From contig NZ_AP031500.1 of assembly GCF_042847215.1 (NCBI RefSeq), positions 4,030,001-4,094,000 on the forward strand: DNA of 64,000 nucleotides. The letters are read 5' to 3'. Positions within the stretch are counted from its first letter, which is position 1, and the number at the start of each line of letters is the position of its first letter. Source of the DNA: Gilvimarinus japonicus. GTDB taxonomy: Bacteria > Pseudomonadota > Gammaproteobacteria > Pseudomonadales > Cellvibrionaceae. The notes beneath the pieces were generated by a model. That model did not search any database. It saw nothing but the letters and a program-made list of their open reading frames with translations, and was not told where the DNA came from. The position numbers and the translations under genes are program-made. This document shows, piece by piece, positions 27,834 to 36,237 of the stretch.

Positions 27834-27837
27834 TTAG
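27617..27837 (+). pseudogene. Small ORF with a possible -1 frameshift in a T-run (unrecognised)
   Basis: From the ATG at 27617 the frame runs 49 codons to a TAG at 27764. Immediately before that stop is GATTTTTAG. If the ribosome or the sequence slips back one base in the T-run, the frame stays open for another 24 codons to a TAG at 27835-27837, giving a 73-aa basic protein whose tail reads LDDSGKIADVERFYRRV. The extension has protein-like composition, and its end overlaps the convergent guaD stop by four bases. I recognise no family. It may be a decayed gene, a programmed frameshift, a sequencing error or chance; the ribosome site is weak. Confidence 0.3.
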
Positions 27838-28328
27838 TACGAGTGTCGCGCGCTGAATGCCAACCACTGCTGAAAGGGCGCCTCAGCGTCGGAAATCGCT
27901 AAGTGATAAAAAGGAATCTGTCGCTCGGGACCGGGAATTTGCACCTCGCGATACACCAGCGAGTCGTCAAACCCAGCCTCGGAGGCCTGCTCGCGGCTAG
28001 CGGCAAACACCACCTTATCGGCGCGGGCCCAATAAATCGCACCCAAACACATAGGGCAGGGTTCGCAGCTGGCGTAAATGGTGCAACCAGTCAGCTGATG
28101 ATCGTCCAAAACCTGGCAAGCTTTGCGAATCGCCGCCACTTCGGCGTGCGCCGTGGGGTCGCGATCGCGAGTGACGCTGTTGCAGGCCTCGGCGATAACC
28201 TCACCATTTTTCACCACAATCGCCGAGAAGGGCCCGCCTCCGCTACTGGCGGACTCACTGGCAAGAGCAATACAGCGCTCTAATAACACGCGGCTCTCTG
28301 GGGCAGGCTGATCATTCTTCATACACAA
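27834..28328 (-). CDS. guaD: Guanine deaminase (CMP/dCMP-deaminase fold, GuaD type)
   Basis: A 164-aa zinc deaminase. The zinc site is complete: HAE (His61, Glu63) and SCEPCPMC (Cys91, Cys94). The surrounding segments closely follow the Bacillus-type guanine deaminase, which turns guanine into xanthine: GGPFSAIVVKNGEVIAEACN near the start, DPTAHAEVAAIRKAC, LGAIYWARADKVVFAA, and EAGFDDSLVYREV before a C-terminal FQQWLAF. A role on other purines or nucleosides is possible, since the family is functionally mixed. It is 12 bases from the response-regulator gene and may share its transcript. Confidence 0.85.
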   Translation of the reverse strand: MCMKNDQPAPESRVLLERCIALASESASSGGGPFSAIVVKNGEVIAEACNSVTRDRDPTAHAEVAAIRKACQVLDDHQLTGCTIYASCEPCPMCLGAIYWARADKVVFAASREQASEAGFDDSLVYREVQIPGPERQIPFYHLAISDAEAPFQQWLAFSARHSY

Positions 28329-28340
28329 CGCCTTAGCTCG

Positions 28341-29165
28341 CTATCCGATAAGCCGCGATAGCAATTCAAATTTGTCTGCCTCGGTATCGACAAAGCGCAG
28401 TACCACTTTTACGGCGCGACTATCGGGGCGCGACTCGGCCGCCTGCAGAGAGTGAACATAGGCATTGAGCTGGACTTGCTCCGTCTCGTTGCCCACATCC
28501 AGCACCACTTGATCAAACAACGCCGGTAAATATCCATCGCGCGCCACTAAGGCGCTAAACGCTTGCAGCGATATTTCGCGGACAACACAGCCCACTGGCG
28601 CTTTGTTGCTATCAAAACGCATCTGCGCCTTGAGTTTATCCCGCACCGATTTGGGCGCTTTGGTGGGGGCGGCCGGCGCCTCTTTGGCGGCGCCGCCAAA
28701 CCCTGCGGTTAAAACATCCACCGAGGCGTTGGCGACTCGCGCCGCTCCCGCGCGCTCGCCTCCGGTGCCTGGGCGCGCGGGAAACTTATTAATTTTTTTC
28801 AGCTGCTTGGTCACTTTGCCCAACAGCTCATCCGGGGTAAACGGCTTGCTCAAGTAATCAGACACACCCGCCTGTACCGCTTTAAGGACGTGGGTGCGAT
28901 CGCCCCGGCTGGAGATCATCACAAACGGCGTGCTTTGGTAACGTTCATCGCTGCGGATGCTGGCCAGCAGCTGCTCACCATTCATATTGGGCATTTCCCA
29001 ATCGGATAAAATCAAATCCATTTTTTGCGCTTTCAGTTGCGCCAGCGCCCGATTGCCATCGGGCGCCTCAAAAACCTCGACCCCCGGCAAACGTTCGCGC
29101 AGGTGTTTTTTTACCATGTCGCGGATAAAGCTGGCATCGTCGACCACCAGTATGCGTAATGCCAT
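28341..29165 (-). CDS. Response regulator with receiver domain and PilZ-like C-terminal domain
   Basis: A 274-aa protein with a canonical CheY-like receiver (residues 1-125): acidic pair DD at 9-10, phospho-acceptor Asp55 in LILSDWEMPN and Lys107 in SKPF. An Ala/Pro/Gly-rich linker (about 130-180) leads to a C-terminal domain of about 95 residues that resembles PilZ in its beta-rich pattern (REISLQAFSALVARDGYLP) but lacks a clear RxxxR c-di-GMP motif. A DNA-binding output domain is not seen, so it probably acts through protein contacts or as a degenerate PilZ effector. No histidine kinase is adjacent. Confidence 0.8.
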   Translation of the reverse strand: MALRILVVDDASFIRDMVKKHLRERLPGVEVFEAPDGNRALAQLKAQKMDLILSDWEMPNMNGEQLLASIRSDERYQSTPFVMISSRGDRTHVLKAVQAGVSDYLSKPFTPDELLGKVTKQLKKINKFPARPGTGGERAGAARVANASVDVLTAGFGGAAKEAPAAPTKAPKSVRDKLKAQMRFDSNKAPVGCVVREISLQAFSALVARDGYLPALFDQVVLDVGNETEQVQLNAYVHSLQAAESRPDSRAVKVVLRFVDTEADKFELLSRLIG

Positions 29166-29214
29166 AGGGCACTCCCTTTATTATTACCTTACTACACCAT
29201 AGTCCATAGAGCCC

Positions 29215-29988
29215 CTAATCGACCCGGCGGGTAAACACCCAATCGCGCTCCGACGACAGCTTGGCATCAAAACCATAGCCATCGACGTCAAAGCTCTTAA
29301 GGTCTTCGGCCGATGTCAGCCGACTTTTAATGGCGTAAGCGCTCATTAAGCCACGAGCCTTTTTCGCGTAAAAGCTAATAATTTTATATTGGCCGTTTTT
29401 CCAGTCTTTAAACACCGGGGTAATCACCTCACCGGCCAGTTGTTTAGGCTTAATGGCCTTAAAGTATTCGTTAGAGGCCAAGTTAACCAAAGTCGTGCTT
29501 TTTAGCGCTGTTAGCTGCTGATTGACGGCCTCTGTAAGCTGGTCGCCCCAAAATTGGTAGAGGTTGGCACCGCGACTATTATGAAATTTGGTGCCCATTT
29601 CCAGGCGGTAAGGCTGAATTAAATCCAGCGGCCGCAGCAAGCCGTACAAACCCGAGAGGATGCGCAGGTGCTTTTGCGCAAAGTCAAAATCTCGCGCCTT
29701 AAAGGTGTCGGCCGCAAGCCCGGTATAAACATCTCCTTGAAACGCCAGCACGGCCTGCTTGGCATTACTGGCGGTAAAGGGCGTCTTCCAGGCCTGAAAG
29801 CGGTCAAAGTTGAGCACCCCGAGCTTGTCAGAGATGTGCATCAAGCCGGATATATCGGCCGGCGACAGAGCTTTTAACTCTTTAATCAACGCCCGCGAGT
29901 CCGCTAAAAAGTCACTCTCGGTGTGTTTTTCGGTTACCGGGGCAGACTCAAAATCCAGCGTCTTGGCCGGAGAGATCAACATCAACAT
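29215..29988 (-). CDS. yaaA: Peroxide stress protein YaaA (UPF0246)
   Basis: A 257-aa cytoplasmic protein of the expected family length. It begins MLMLISPAKTLDFES, the conserved YaaA N-terminus, and contains FQGDVYTGLAADTF, LRILSGLYGLLRPLDLI with PYRLEMGTK, and NLASNEYFKAI. In E. coli YaaA limits intracellular iron damage under hydrogen peroxide. It is 42 bases downstream of the DUF4265 gene on the same strand, though no shared function is evident. Confidence 0.95.
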   Translation of the reverse strand: MLMLISPAKTLDFESAPVTEKHTESDFLADSRALIKELKALSPADISGLMHISDKLGVLNFDRFQAWKTPFTASNAKQAVLAFQGDVYTGLAADTFKARDFDFAQKHLRILSGLYGLLRPLDLIQPYRLEMGTKFHNSRGANLYQFWGDQLTEAVNQQLTALKSTTLVNLASNEYFKAIKPKQLAGEVITPVFKDWKNGQYKIISFYAKKARGLMSAYAIKSRLTSAEDLKSFDVDGYGFDAKLSSERDWVFTRRVD

Positions 29989-30030
29989 AAAACAAACTCG
30001 CTCTCGGTTTTAGGGGGTTCGGGTGGGCGG

Positions 30031-30507
30031 CTATTCCGGCTTGAGAATGTCCACCCACCAATTGAGCGGCGTGATGCCGTCGGCAGGATCGTAAACATTG
30101 CCGTACTGCCACGCGCTATCATCACCATTGATCGCGTTGAACACCGCTTCGATCTCGGTAAAGCCACAGCTTACGTGTAGGGTGTACACCAGCATGCGGG
30201 GCGTCTCGACGTCTAAGTCGCCCCCAAGCTTGGCCACCGGGCCGCTCAGTTGGTCGGCTAGCGCCTGAATATCGCCTTTGCAAAATACCTGCACGGCGAG
30301 GTTGCCGCTGTGGGTGACGATCTCAAATTCGCGCTTGTCCGGCTCGCAGCGAATCACATCGCCGCTGGCGACGCCCTTGATAAAGGCCGGTGAACGCACC
30401 AGCTGCACAGAGTTATCATCCAGCACTTTTACCGGGATACGCTCGACCATTGGTTGGCCATCGGGGCGCAGGCCGGCAAACAGCTCGACCGCCTGAAGTG
30501 TTTGCAT
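30031..30507 (-). CDS. DUF4265 domain protein
   Basis: A 158-aa cytoplasmic protein with no signal peptide or membrane segment. Its ordered pattern of conserved stretches, RIPVKVLDDNSVQLVRSPAF, KGVASGDVIRCE and YTLHVSCGFTEIEAVFNAIN ending in a Trp-rich YGNVYDPADGITPLNWW, matches DUF4265. No function is assigned to the family. It reads divergently from the M48 lipoprotein gene with 97 bases between the starts, where both promoters must lie. Confidence 0.75.
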   Translation of the reverse strand: MQTLQAVELFAGLRPDGQPMVERIPVKVLDDNSVQLVRSPAFIKGVASGDVIRCEPDKREFEIVTHSGNLAVQVFCKGDIQALADQLSGPVAKLGGDLDVETPRMLVYTLHVSCGFTEIEAVFNAINGDDSAWQYGNVYDPADGITPLNWWVDILKPE

Positions 30508-30604
30508 GTTTACCTCGTTCGGTTAAATTTGTGACATTATAACCGTCATACCCCGGGTATCTATGAATAATACCCAATCGCGCAACGAATAAATGGAGGC
30601 ATCT

Positions 30605-31888
30605 GTGAAGCATCGGATACAAGTCGCTCTGCTGGCATCGCTAGCTATACTTTTCACCGGCTGCAGCGTTAACCCGGTTACCGGCAACAACGAGCTGTCA
30701 TTTATGTCAGCCGAGCAAGAGGTCGCCATTGGCGCGCAACAGTACAAGCCCAGCCAACAGTCCCAAGGGGGCCGCTATGTGGTGGACCCAGACTTAAACG
30801 TCTACGTCAGCCAAGTGGGACAAAAGCTGGCCGCGGTAAGCGACCGGCGCGAGCTGCCCTACGAGTTTGTGGTGCTCAACAACAACGTCCCCAACGCATG
30901 GGCACTACCCGGCGGTAAAATCGCCATCAACCGGGGCTTATTGGTTTTGCTGGATGATGAATCGGAGCTGGCGGCGGTGCTGGGCCACGAGATCGTCCAC
31001 GCCGCAGCGCGCCACGGCGCCAAGCAACAAACCCAAGGCACCCTGCTTAATGTCGGGCTAATGGCTGCCGGTGTCGCGTTGGCAAGCCAAGATCACGAGG
31101 CCGCGGGCCTTGCGGTGGGCGCCTTGGGCGTAGGCGCGCAAGCGTGGCAAGCGCGCTACGGGCGCGACCAAGAGCTGCAGTCGGACAAGTACGGCATTGA
31201 GTATATGGTGCGCGCCGGCTACGACCCACAGGGCGCCGTCGAGCTGCAAAAAACCTTTGTGAAGCTCTCAGAGGGCCAACAATCCAGCTGGATGGACAGC
31301 TTTTTTGCCAGTCACCCGCCCTCGCAGCAGCGGGTCGAGGCCAACAAAAAAATGGCCGCCGAAAACCCCGGAGGCGTGCGCAACCGTGCCGAGTACCAGC
31401 GCGCCATCGCCCAGCTTAAAAAAGATCAGGACGCCTACGCCGATTATCAAAAAGCGCTGAAAGCGCTTAGTGAAGAGGACGTCGCCGGGGCCAAGAAGTT
31501 GGCAGACAGCGCCATTGCCAAACAACCCAAAGAAAACTTGTTCTGGGAGCTTAAAGGCCGCATTGAGGCTAACGAGAAAGATTTTGACGGCGCGGCCCAA
31601 GCCTTTGGTAAATCGATTGCGGCCAACCCTGAGTTCTTCCGCCCCTATGTGTATCGCGCTTTGGCCTATCGTCAGCTGGATAAACCCGATGCCTCGGCGG
31701 CCGATCTGGAAAAGAGCATGCAACTGCTGCCCACCCAAATTGCCAGTTATTACTTAGGTGAATACGCGCTGCAAAAAGGCGATACGCAAAAAGCCGTGAC
31801 TTACTTTCAACAAGCGGCCCAGGGCGGTGGCGAAATTGCCGAGGCCGCCAAAGCTCAGCTGCAAAAGCTGCAACAGCCACAGGGTTAA
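30605..31888 (+). CDS. M48-family metalloprotease lipoprotein with C-terminal TPRs (BepA/YfgC-like)
   Basis: A 427-aa zinc protease in the periplasm, anchored by a lipid. The GTG at 30605 is preceded by GGAGG and gives a signal peptide with lipobox LFTGC (Cys20); an ATG twelve bases upstream (30593) would spoil the leader. The zinc motif HEIVH is at 128-132, with the third-ligand Glu in the RYGRDQELQSDKYG segment. The C-terminal third has TPR-like helices (about 295-420). E. coli BepA and YcaL use such folds for quality control of outer-membrane assembly. It is a likely guardian of barrel assembly here. Confidence 0.9.
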   Translation: MKHRIQVALLASLAILFTGCSVNPVTGNNELSFMSAEQEVAIGAQQYKPSQQSQGGRYVVDPDLNVYVSQVGQKLAAVSDRRELPYEFVVLNNNVPNAWALPGGKIAINRGLLVLLDDESELAAVLGHEIVHAAARHGAKQQTQGTLLNVGLMAAGVALASQDHEAAGLAVGALGVGAQAWQARYGRDQELQSDKYGIEYMVRAGYDPQGAVELQKTFVKLSEGQQSSWMDSFFASHPPSQQRVEANKKMAAENPGGVRNRAEYQRAIAQLKKDQDAYADYQKALKALSEEDVAGAKKLADSAIAKQPKENLFWELKGRIEANEKDFDGAAQAFGKSIAANPEFFRPYVYRALAYRQLDKPDASAADLEKSMQLLPTQIASYYLGEYALQKGDTQKAVTYFQQAAQGGGEIAEAAKAQLQKLQQPQG

Positions 31889-31914
31889 CGGGTTAGCCAC
31901 GATATCGGTATAAT
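31885..31914 (+). promoter_or_regulatory. Candidate sigma-70 promoter of the TRAP permease genes
   Basis: TTAACG (31885-31890) and a perfect TATAAT (31909-31914) are 18 bases apart, 60 bases upstream of the TRAP small-subunit start. The minus-35 element is a weak match (4/6) and overlaps the end of the protease gene. Confidence 0.35.
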
Positions 31915-31973
31915 GCCCTCCCATTAGCCAGCGGCGCTGCCGCTGGCTTACCCTGACTGAAACAATAATAACG

Positions 31974-32576
31974 ATGGCGCAAATGCTGCGTCCGGACCCT
32001 ATGAGTACATCTGCACCGCCCGTTCACACCTCGGCCGACACGCCACCGCGCCTGTTGCGAGTGCTCGACGCCATTACCGAAATCAGCGGCCGCAGCACCG
32101 CCTGGCTAACACTCATTATGGTAATCGCCACAGTGACCGTGGTGATACTGCGCCGGCTGTTTGGCATCGGCTCGATCGGTTTGCAAGAGTCCGTCACCTA
32201 TATGCACGCCGCGGTTTTTTTGCTGGGGGCGGGCTACGCCCTTAAGCACGGTGCGCAAGTTCGGGTCGATGTGCTGTACCGGCGCTTTTCGCGCCGCTCG
32301 CAAGCGTGGATCGATGCCATAGGCGCGATTGTGTTTACCCTGCCATTTGCGATATTTGTCGGTTGGATCAGCCTTAATTTTGTGACCGGCTCCTGGCAGG
32401 TAGCCGAGCGCTCTACCGATGCCGGCGGCCTCGCCTATGTTTACCTATTAAAATCGCTGGTGCTGGTGTTTGCTGTATCGCTCACCCTCGCAGCACTAGC
32501 CGAGTTAGTTCGCGCCAGCTGGACACTGATTGCCAGCCCACAAGCTAGCGCTGGCGGAGCCCATCATGTTCATTGA
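31974..32576 (+). CDS. TRAP transporter small permease (DctQ/TakQ type)
   Basis: A 200-aa membrane protein with four predicted helices (around residues 43-62, 82-100, 122-145 and 165-185). The ordered signatures LQESVTYMHAAVFLLGAGYAL, HGAQVRVDVLYRRFS and AGGLAYVYLLKSLVLVF are those of the DctQ subunits paired with TakP-type receptors. A second ATG 27 bases inside (32001) is an alternative start. It overlaps the large permease gene by eleven bases. The receptor is not adjacent here but about 8 kb away at 41929-43071. Confidence 0.88.
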   Translation: MAQMLRPDPMSTSAPPVHTSADTPPRLLRVLDAITEISGRSTAWLTLIMVIATVTVVILRRLFGIGSIGLQESVTYMHAAVFLLGAGYALKHGAQVRVDVLYRRFSRRSQAWIDAIGAIVFTLPFAIFVGWISLNFVTGSWQVAERSTDAGGLAYVYLLKSLVLVFAVSLTLAALAELVRASWTLIASPQASAGGAHHVH

Positions 32577-33957
32577 GTTTTTGCCACTGTGGATGTTTGC
32601 GCTGGTGTGCCTGGTGTTAATGCTGGGCTACCCGGTGGCCTTTACGCTGGCGGGTGTCGCTTTGTTATTTGCCGGCGGCGGCATTATTGCCGGCGTGTTC
32701 GACCCGGCCCTGTTGCAAACCTTCCCCAGCCGTATTTACGGCATTATGAGTAACTACACCTTGGTAGCCGTGCCTTTATTTGTGTTTATGGGGGTGATGC
32801 TCGAAAAATCTCGCCTTGCCGAAACGCTGCTAGGCAATATGGCACGCGCCTGTGGCCGTTTACCCGGCGGGCTGGGGTTGTCCGTTATTTTAGTGGGCGC
32901 CATGCTTGCGGCCAGCACCGGTATTGTCGGCGCCACCGTGGTCACCATGGGCTTAATGTCACTGCCCACTATGCTGCGTCACGGCTATCACCCGTCGCTG
33001 GCCACCGGCACCATTTGCGCCACGGGCACCTTGGGGCAAATTATTCCACCGTCTATCGCCTTGGTGCTGTTGGGCGATGTACTCTCCAGCGCCTACCAAC
33101 AGGCGCAATTGCGCCTCGGTGTGCTTAATTTACAAACCGTGTCGGTGGGCGATTTATTTGTCGGGGCGGTGATTCCCGGACTGCTGCTGGTGGGGCTGTA
33201 CATCATCTACCTGTTGGCGGTAGCCCGCTTGGCTCCGCAAAAAGCGCCCAGTTTACCGCACGATTTAGAAAGCGACGCCGACCTACCCAGCGCGCCCACC
33301 GGTGGGCGCTTGTGGTTATCGCTGGTGCCGGTATTGGTGCTTATTACGCTGGTGTTAGGCTCTATTCTTACCGGCGTTGCCACACCCACTGAGGCCGCCG
33401 GCGTAGGCGCCATGGGGGCGATGATACTGGCCGCCGGTCAGCGACAGTTAACCCGCGAGCGACTGCTAGACGTGATGCGCTCGACCACCCGCATTAGCGC
33501 CATGATCTTTACCATTTTGCTCGGCGCGTCGCTGTTCTCACTGGTGTTTCGGGGTTTTGGCGGTGAAGAGCTGATCCACGAGCTGTTTAACAATTTACCC
33601 GGCGGGCACATAGGTGCGCTACTGGTGGTGATGCTGGTAATCTTTCTGCTGGGCTTTATTCTCGATTTTATCGAGATCACGTTTGTCGTGGTGCCGATTG
33701 TCGGCCCCGTGCTGCTGGCCATGGGCATCGACCCGATCTGGCTGGGCATTATGATTGCCATCAACCTACAAACGTCGTTTTTAACCCCGCCGTTTGGTTT
33801 TGCCCTGTTTTACTTGCGGGGCGTGGCACCTGACTCGGTTGCCACCGCCGACATATATCGCGGGGTCGCGCCGTTTATTGCCCTGCAATTGTGTTTGCTG
33901 GCAGCATTGGCACTGTGGCCGCAGCTAGTGACCTGGTTACCGTCGGTGATGCGCTAA
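32566..33957 (+). CDS. TRAP transporter large permease (DctM/TakM type)
   Basis: A 463-aa polytopic protein with about twelve membrane helices. I place the start at the ATG at 32566, which has GGAG eight bases upstream. DctM features include PVAFTLAGVALLFAGGG, the VAVPLFVFMGVMLEKS stretch, GMGxxG-like STGIVGATVVTMG, GTICATGTLGQIIPPSIALV and LGFILDFIEITFVVVP. This subunit carries the Na+-coupled substrate pathway. The partner receptor class suggests 2-oxo acids or related organic anions as cargo. Confidence 0.92.
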   Translation: MFIEFLPLWMFALVCLVLMLGYPVAFTLAGVALLFAGGGIIAGVFDPALLQTFPSRIYGIMSNYTLVAVPLFVFMGVMLEKSRLAETLLGNMARACGRLPGGLGLSVILVGAMLAASTGIVGATVVTMGLMSLPTMLRHGYHPSLATGTICATGTLGQIIPPSIALVLLGDVLSSAYQQAQLRLGVLNLQTVSVGDLFVGAVIPGLLLVGLYIIYLLAVARLAPQKAPSLPHDLESDADLPSAPTGGRLWLSLVPVLVLITLVLGSILTGVATPTEAAGVGAMGAMILAAGQRQLTRERLLDVMRSTTRISAMIFTILLGASLFSLVFRGFGGEELIHELFNNLPGGHIGALLVVMLVIFLLGFILDFIEITFVVVPIVGPVLLAMGIDPIWLGIMIAINLQTSFLTPPFGFALFYLRGVAPDSVATADIYRGVAPFIALQLCLLAALALWPQLVTWLPSVMR

Positions 33958-34174
33958 TCAACCGTCCGCCTCGGCACCACCTAGGCGGGCTGAGTTATAT
34001 TGCCCTGGCACACATAGCCGGCTCGCCACACCCAGCCAAAGTAGCTCCTGTAAACTTATTTCTTGCTCGGCTGTCCTTTACTTCACACAATAATCAGGGC
34101 GGCTCTGCTATATTTAGCAATCTGTCAGGCTGAAACGCCTCGATTACGCACACGGAACACAAGGTACTCCTACT

Positions 34175-34576
34175 ATGGCCATGCACGGTCTCGACGACGA
34201 TCCAACCCCTAACGGTGAGTTAACACTACAAACACTGTCTATGCCTGCCGACACCAACCCCTATGGCGATATTTTTGGCGGCTGGTTGATGTCGCAGATG
34301 GACATAGGCGGGGCGATCCTCGCGCAGCAAATCGCCCGCGGACGGATTACGACCGTGGCCGTCGGCAATATGGCGTTTTTACGCCCCGTACCCATCGGCG
34401 CCACCGTTAGCGTCTATGCCGATGCCACCGATGTTGGCCGCTCGTCGATTCACATCACCATTGAGGTATGGATTAAAATCGCCAACACTGGTGAAGTCGC
34501 CAAAGTGACCGAGGGTGAGTTTGTCTATGTCGCCATCGATGACAACGGCCGCACCCGTCCAGTGCCGCGCGATTAG
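34175..34576 (+). CDS. yciA: Acyl-CoA thioesterase YciA
   Basis: A 133-aa hotdog-fold thioesterase. It has the YciA pattern LSMPADTNPYGDIFGGWLM with the catalytic Asp in the following SQMDIGGAI segment, plus VAVGNMAFLRPVPIGATVSV and a final Arg-rich tail. The enzyme hydrolyses acyl-CoA of varied chain length. It is monocistronic; upstream lies a 217-base gap and downstream a 179-base gap. Confidence 0.95.
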   Translation: MAMHGLDDDPTPNGELTLQTLSMPADTNPYGDIFGGWLMSQMDIGGAILAQQIARGRITTVAVGNMAFLRPVPIGATVSVYADATDVGRSSIHITIEVWIKIANTGEVAKVTEGEFVYVAIDDNGRTRPVPRD

Positions 34577-34755
34577 CCGTGGTTGCAGAAGATTTGTTAA
34601 CAGGCTGCGCAACGACCAGAAAACTGACAATTTTTGTTGGTTTTCTCGGACAAAAGCGCGTTTAACGAACAAATCTTAACCGCACTACGCCACGAGCTTT
34701 GATAGCGTAACCAACACTAAAAGCTAACACACCCAAGGGCTAAGGATTCGGCAAC

Positions 34756-35319
34756 ATGCTCAAAGACAACCGCAGTGGCTTTGGACTCATCAGCATCGCC
34801 ATTCACTGGGTGAGCGCAATCGCCATTGTCTTTATGTTTGGCCTCGGCATCTATATGGTCGACCTTAGCTACTACGACCCTTGGTACCACAAAGGTCCGG
34901 CGCTGCACGTCAGTATTGGCCTACTGTTGTTGTTGCTCACGCTGTGCCGGCTTGCTTGGCGGTTATTTAACCCCAAACCAAAAGCCGTTGCCGGCACCAC
35001 TAAGTGGCAGCACCTCGCCGCCGAGGCCATGAAAATTGCGCTGTACGCGCTATTGCTGACACTGTTAATCACCGGCTACCTCATTAACAGTGCCGAAGGC
35101 AAAGGCCCGCAGCTGTTTAATTGGGTCAGCTTTCCGGTGTTTGTGCAAATCGACCCGGCGCAAGTCGACCTTGCCGGTTTTATCCATCGGATATTTGCCT
35201 GGCTTATCGTTATTTTGGCCGGTATTCACGGCTTAGCTGCGCTGGCCCATCATTTTCTATTTCGCGACCGCACGTTAATGCGCATGCTTAAACCCGTTAA
35301 ATCTGAGACGACACAGTAA
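34756..35319 (+). CDS. Cytochrome b561 family protein
   Basis: A 187-aa membrane protein with four helices. The heme ligands should be the His in SIAIHWVSA (first helix), the His in KGPALHVSIG (second helix), and two in the last pair, in GFIHRIFAW and AGIHGLAALAHH. The start is preceded by AAGGATTC at good spacing. In this family the protein transfers electrons between the quinone pool and periplasmic partners. It is followed 29 bases later by a YceI gene, a common pairing: the b561 is thought to serve the lipid- or quinone-binding YceI protein. Confidence 0.93.
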   Translation: MLKDNRSGFGLISIAIHWVSAIAIVFMFGLGIYMVDLSYYDPWYHKGPALHVSIGLLLLLLTLCRLAWRLFNPKPKAVAGTTKWQHLAAEAMKIALYALLLTLLITGYLINSAEGKGPQLFNWVSFPVFVQIDPAQVDLAGFIHRIFAWLIVILAGIHGLAALAHHFLFRDRTLMRMLKPVKSETTQ

Positions 35320-35348
35320 CGCTTTTATTTACACTTAAGGAGAACGCA

Positions 35349-35951
35349 ATGTTAGTAGCAAATGGTTGGATGAAGAAAACATTAGCCGGCGTAATCATCG
35401 CCAGTAGCGCCGTCGCCGCTAGCTCAAGCATGGCCGCCGACTACGTAATCGACACCAAAGGGGCGCACGCCTCGATCAACTTTCAAGTGCAGCACTTGGG
35501 CTATAGCTGGTTGCTGGGGCGCTTTAACAACTTTAACGGCGACTTTAGCTACGACCCCAAAAACGTCGAAGCCAGCAGCATCAACGTGACCATCGACACC
35601 ACCAGTGTCGACAGCAACCACGCTGAGCGCGACAAACACTTGCGCGGCAGCGATTTCTTAGAGGTGGAGAAATACCCCGAAGCGAAATTCGTCAGCAAGC
35701 GCATCAGCGACATTGACGACGGCGGCGAAGAGTTTGATATTGTCGGTGACTTAACCCTGCACGGCGTCACCAAAGAAATCACCATCGAAGTCGAGAAAGT
35801 CGGCGAGGGTAAAGATCCCTGGGGCGGTTACCGCGTCGGCTTTGAAGGCGAAGCCGAAATTCGCATGAAAGACTTTGGCATCACCAAAGATTTAGGCCCC
35901 GCTTCACAAGTGGTCGAGCTTACTTTGCACATCGAAGGTATTCGTCAGTAA
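35349..35951 (+). CDS. YceI family periplasmic lipid-binding-type protein
   Basis: A 200-aa exported protein. The signal peptide covers about residues 1-29 (ends SSSMA). The mature part shows YVIDTKGAHASINFQVQHLG, FNGDFSYDPKNVEASSINV and DLTLHGVTKEITIEVE, the pattern of the YceI lipocalin-like barrel that binds isoprenoids. An AAGGAG site precedes the ATG at 35349. It is 29 bases downstream of the cytochrome b561 gene and has a clear terminator. The role may involve quinone handling or acid and osmotic stress, as YceI in E. coli is base-induced. Confidence 0.94.
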   Translation: MLVANGWMKKTLAGVIIASSAVAASSSMAADYVIDTKGAHASINFQVQHLGYSWLLGRFNNFNGDFSYDPKNVEASSINVTIDTTSVDSNHAERDKHLRGSDFLEVEKYPEAKFVSKRISDIDDGGEEFDIVGDLTLHGVTKEITIEVEKVGEGKDPWGGYRVGFEGEAEIRMKDFGITKDLGPASQVVELTLHIEGIRQ

Positions 35952-35973
35952 AACGCACATCAGACGCTAGCAA

Positions 35974-36006
35974 GGCCGCCCTTGTTAAACAAGGGCGGCC
36001 TTTTTT
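35974..36006 (+). terminator. Intrinsic terminator after yceI
   Basis: GGCCGCCCTTG pairs with CAAGGGCGGCC around a short A/T loop and is followed by a run of six T. It ends the b561-yceI transcript. Confidence 0.92.
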
Positions 36007-36181
36007 ATGGCCAGCAACAATGCCATATACAGCTCTCCTTTAGTGTTATAGAACGCGGTTGCTCCAACCACGACCAGTGCCTTTTAGCGAGAGCACAAAC
36101 GCAACGCAAGCGTTCACAACTTGCCTATTCCCACCGCAACACTGCCAAACAGTTATTAGCGTTCATTTTTTATATCTGCGC

Positions 36182-36208
36182 TAAAGGTATGCAACCTCCG
36201 GTCGATAG
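36182..36208 (+). promoter_or_regulatory. Candidate sigma-28 (FliA) promoter of flgP-flgT
   Basis: TAAA (36182-36185), 15 bases, then GTCGATAG (36201-36208), against the consensus TAAA-N15-GCCGATAA. The spacing is exact and six of eight minus-10 bases match. It lies 30 bases upstream of flgP. Confidence 0.5.
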
Positions 36209-36237
36209 CTTTTTTAGATTCATTAAAGGATATTGAT

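Noticed and set aside
31926..31948. AGCCAGCGGC / GCCGCTGGCT hairpin before the TRAP genes
   Set aside because: A good stem but without a T-run and downstream of a TATAAT promoter candidate; too ambiguous to name as a terminator.
36008..36026. Possible sigma-54 promoter upstream of flgP (TGGCCAGCAACAATGCC)
   Set aside because: The spacing between the GG and GC elements is one base too long, so it does not fit the minus-24/minus-12 rule.
35982..36236. 84-aa frame between yceI and flgP
   Set aside because: It starts in the yceI terminator and has no family features; the gap carries the flgP promoter match.
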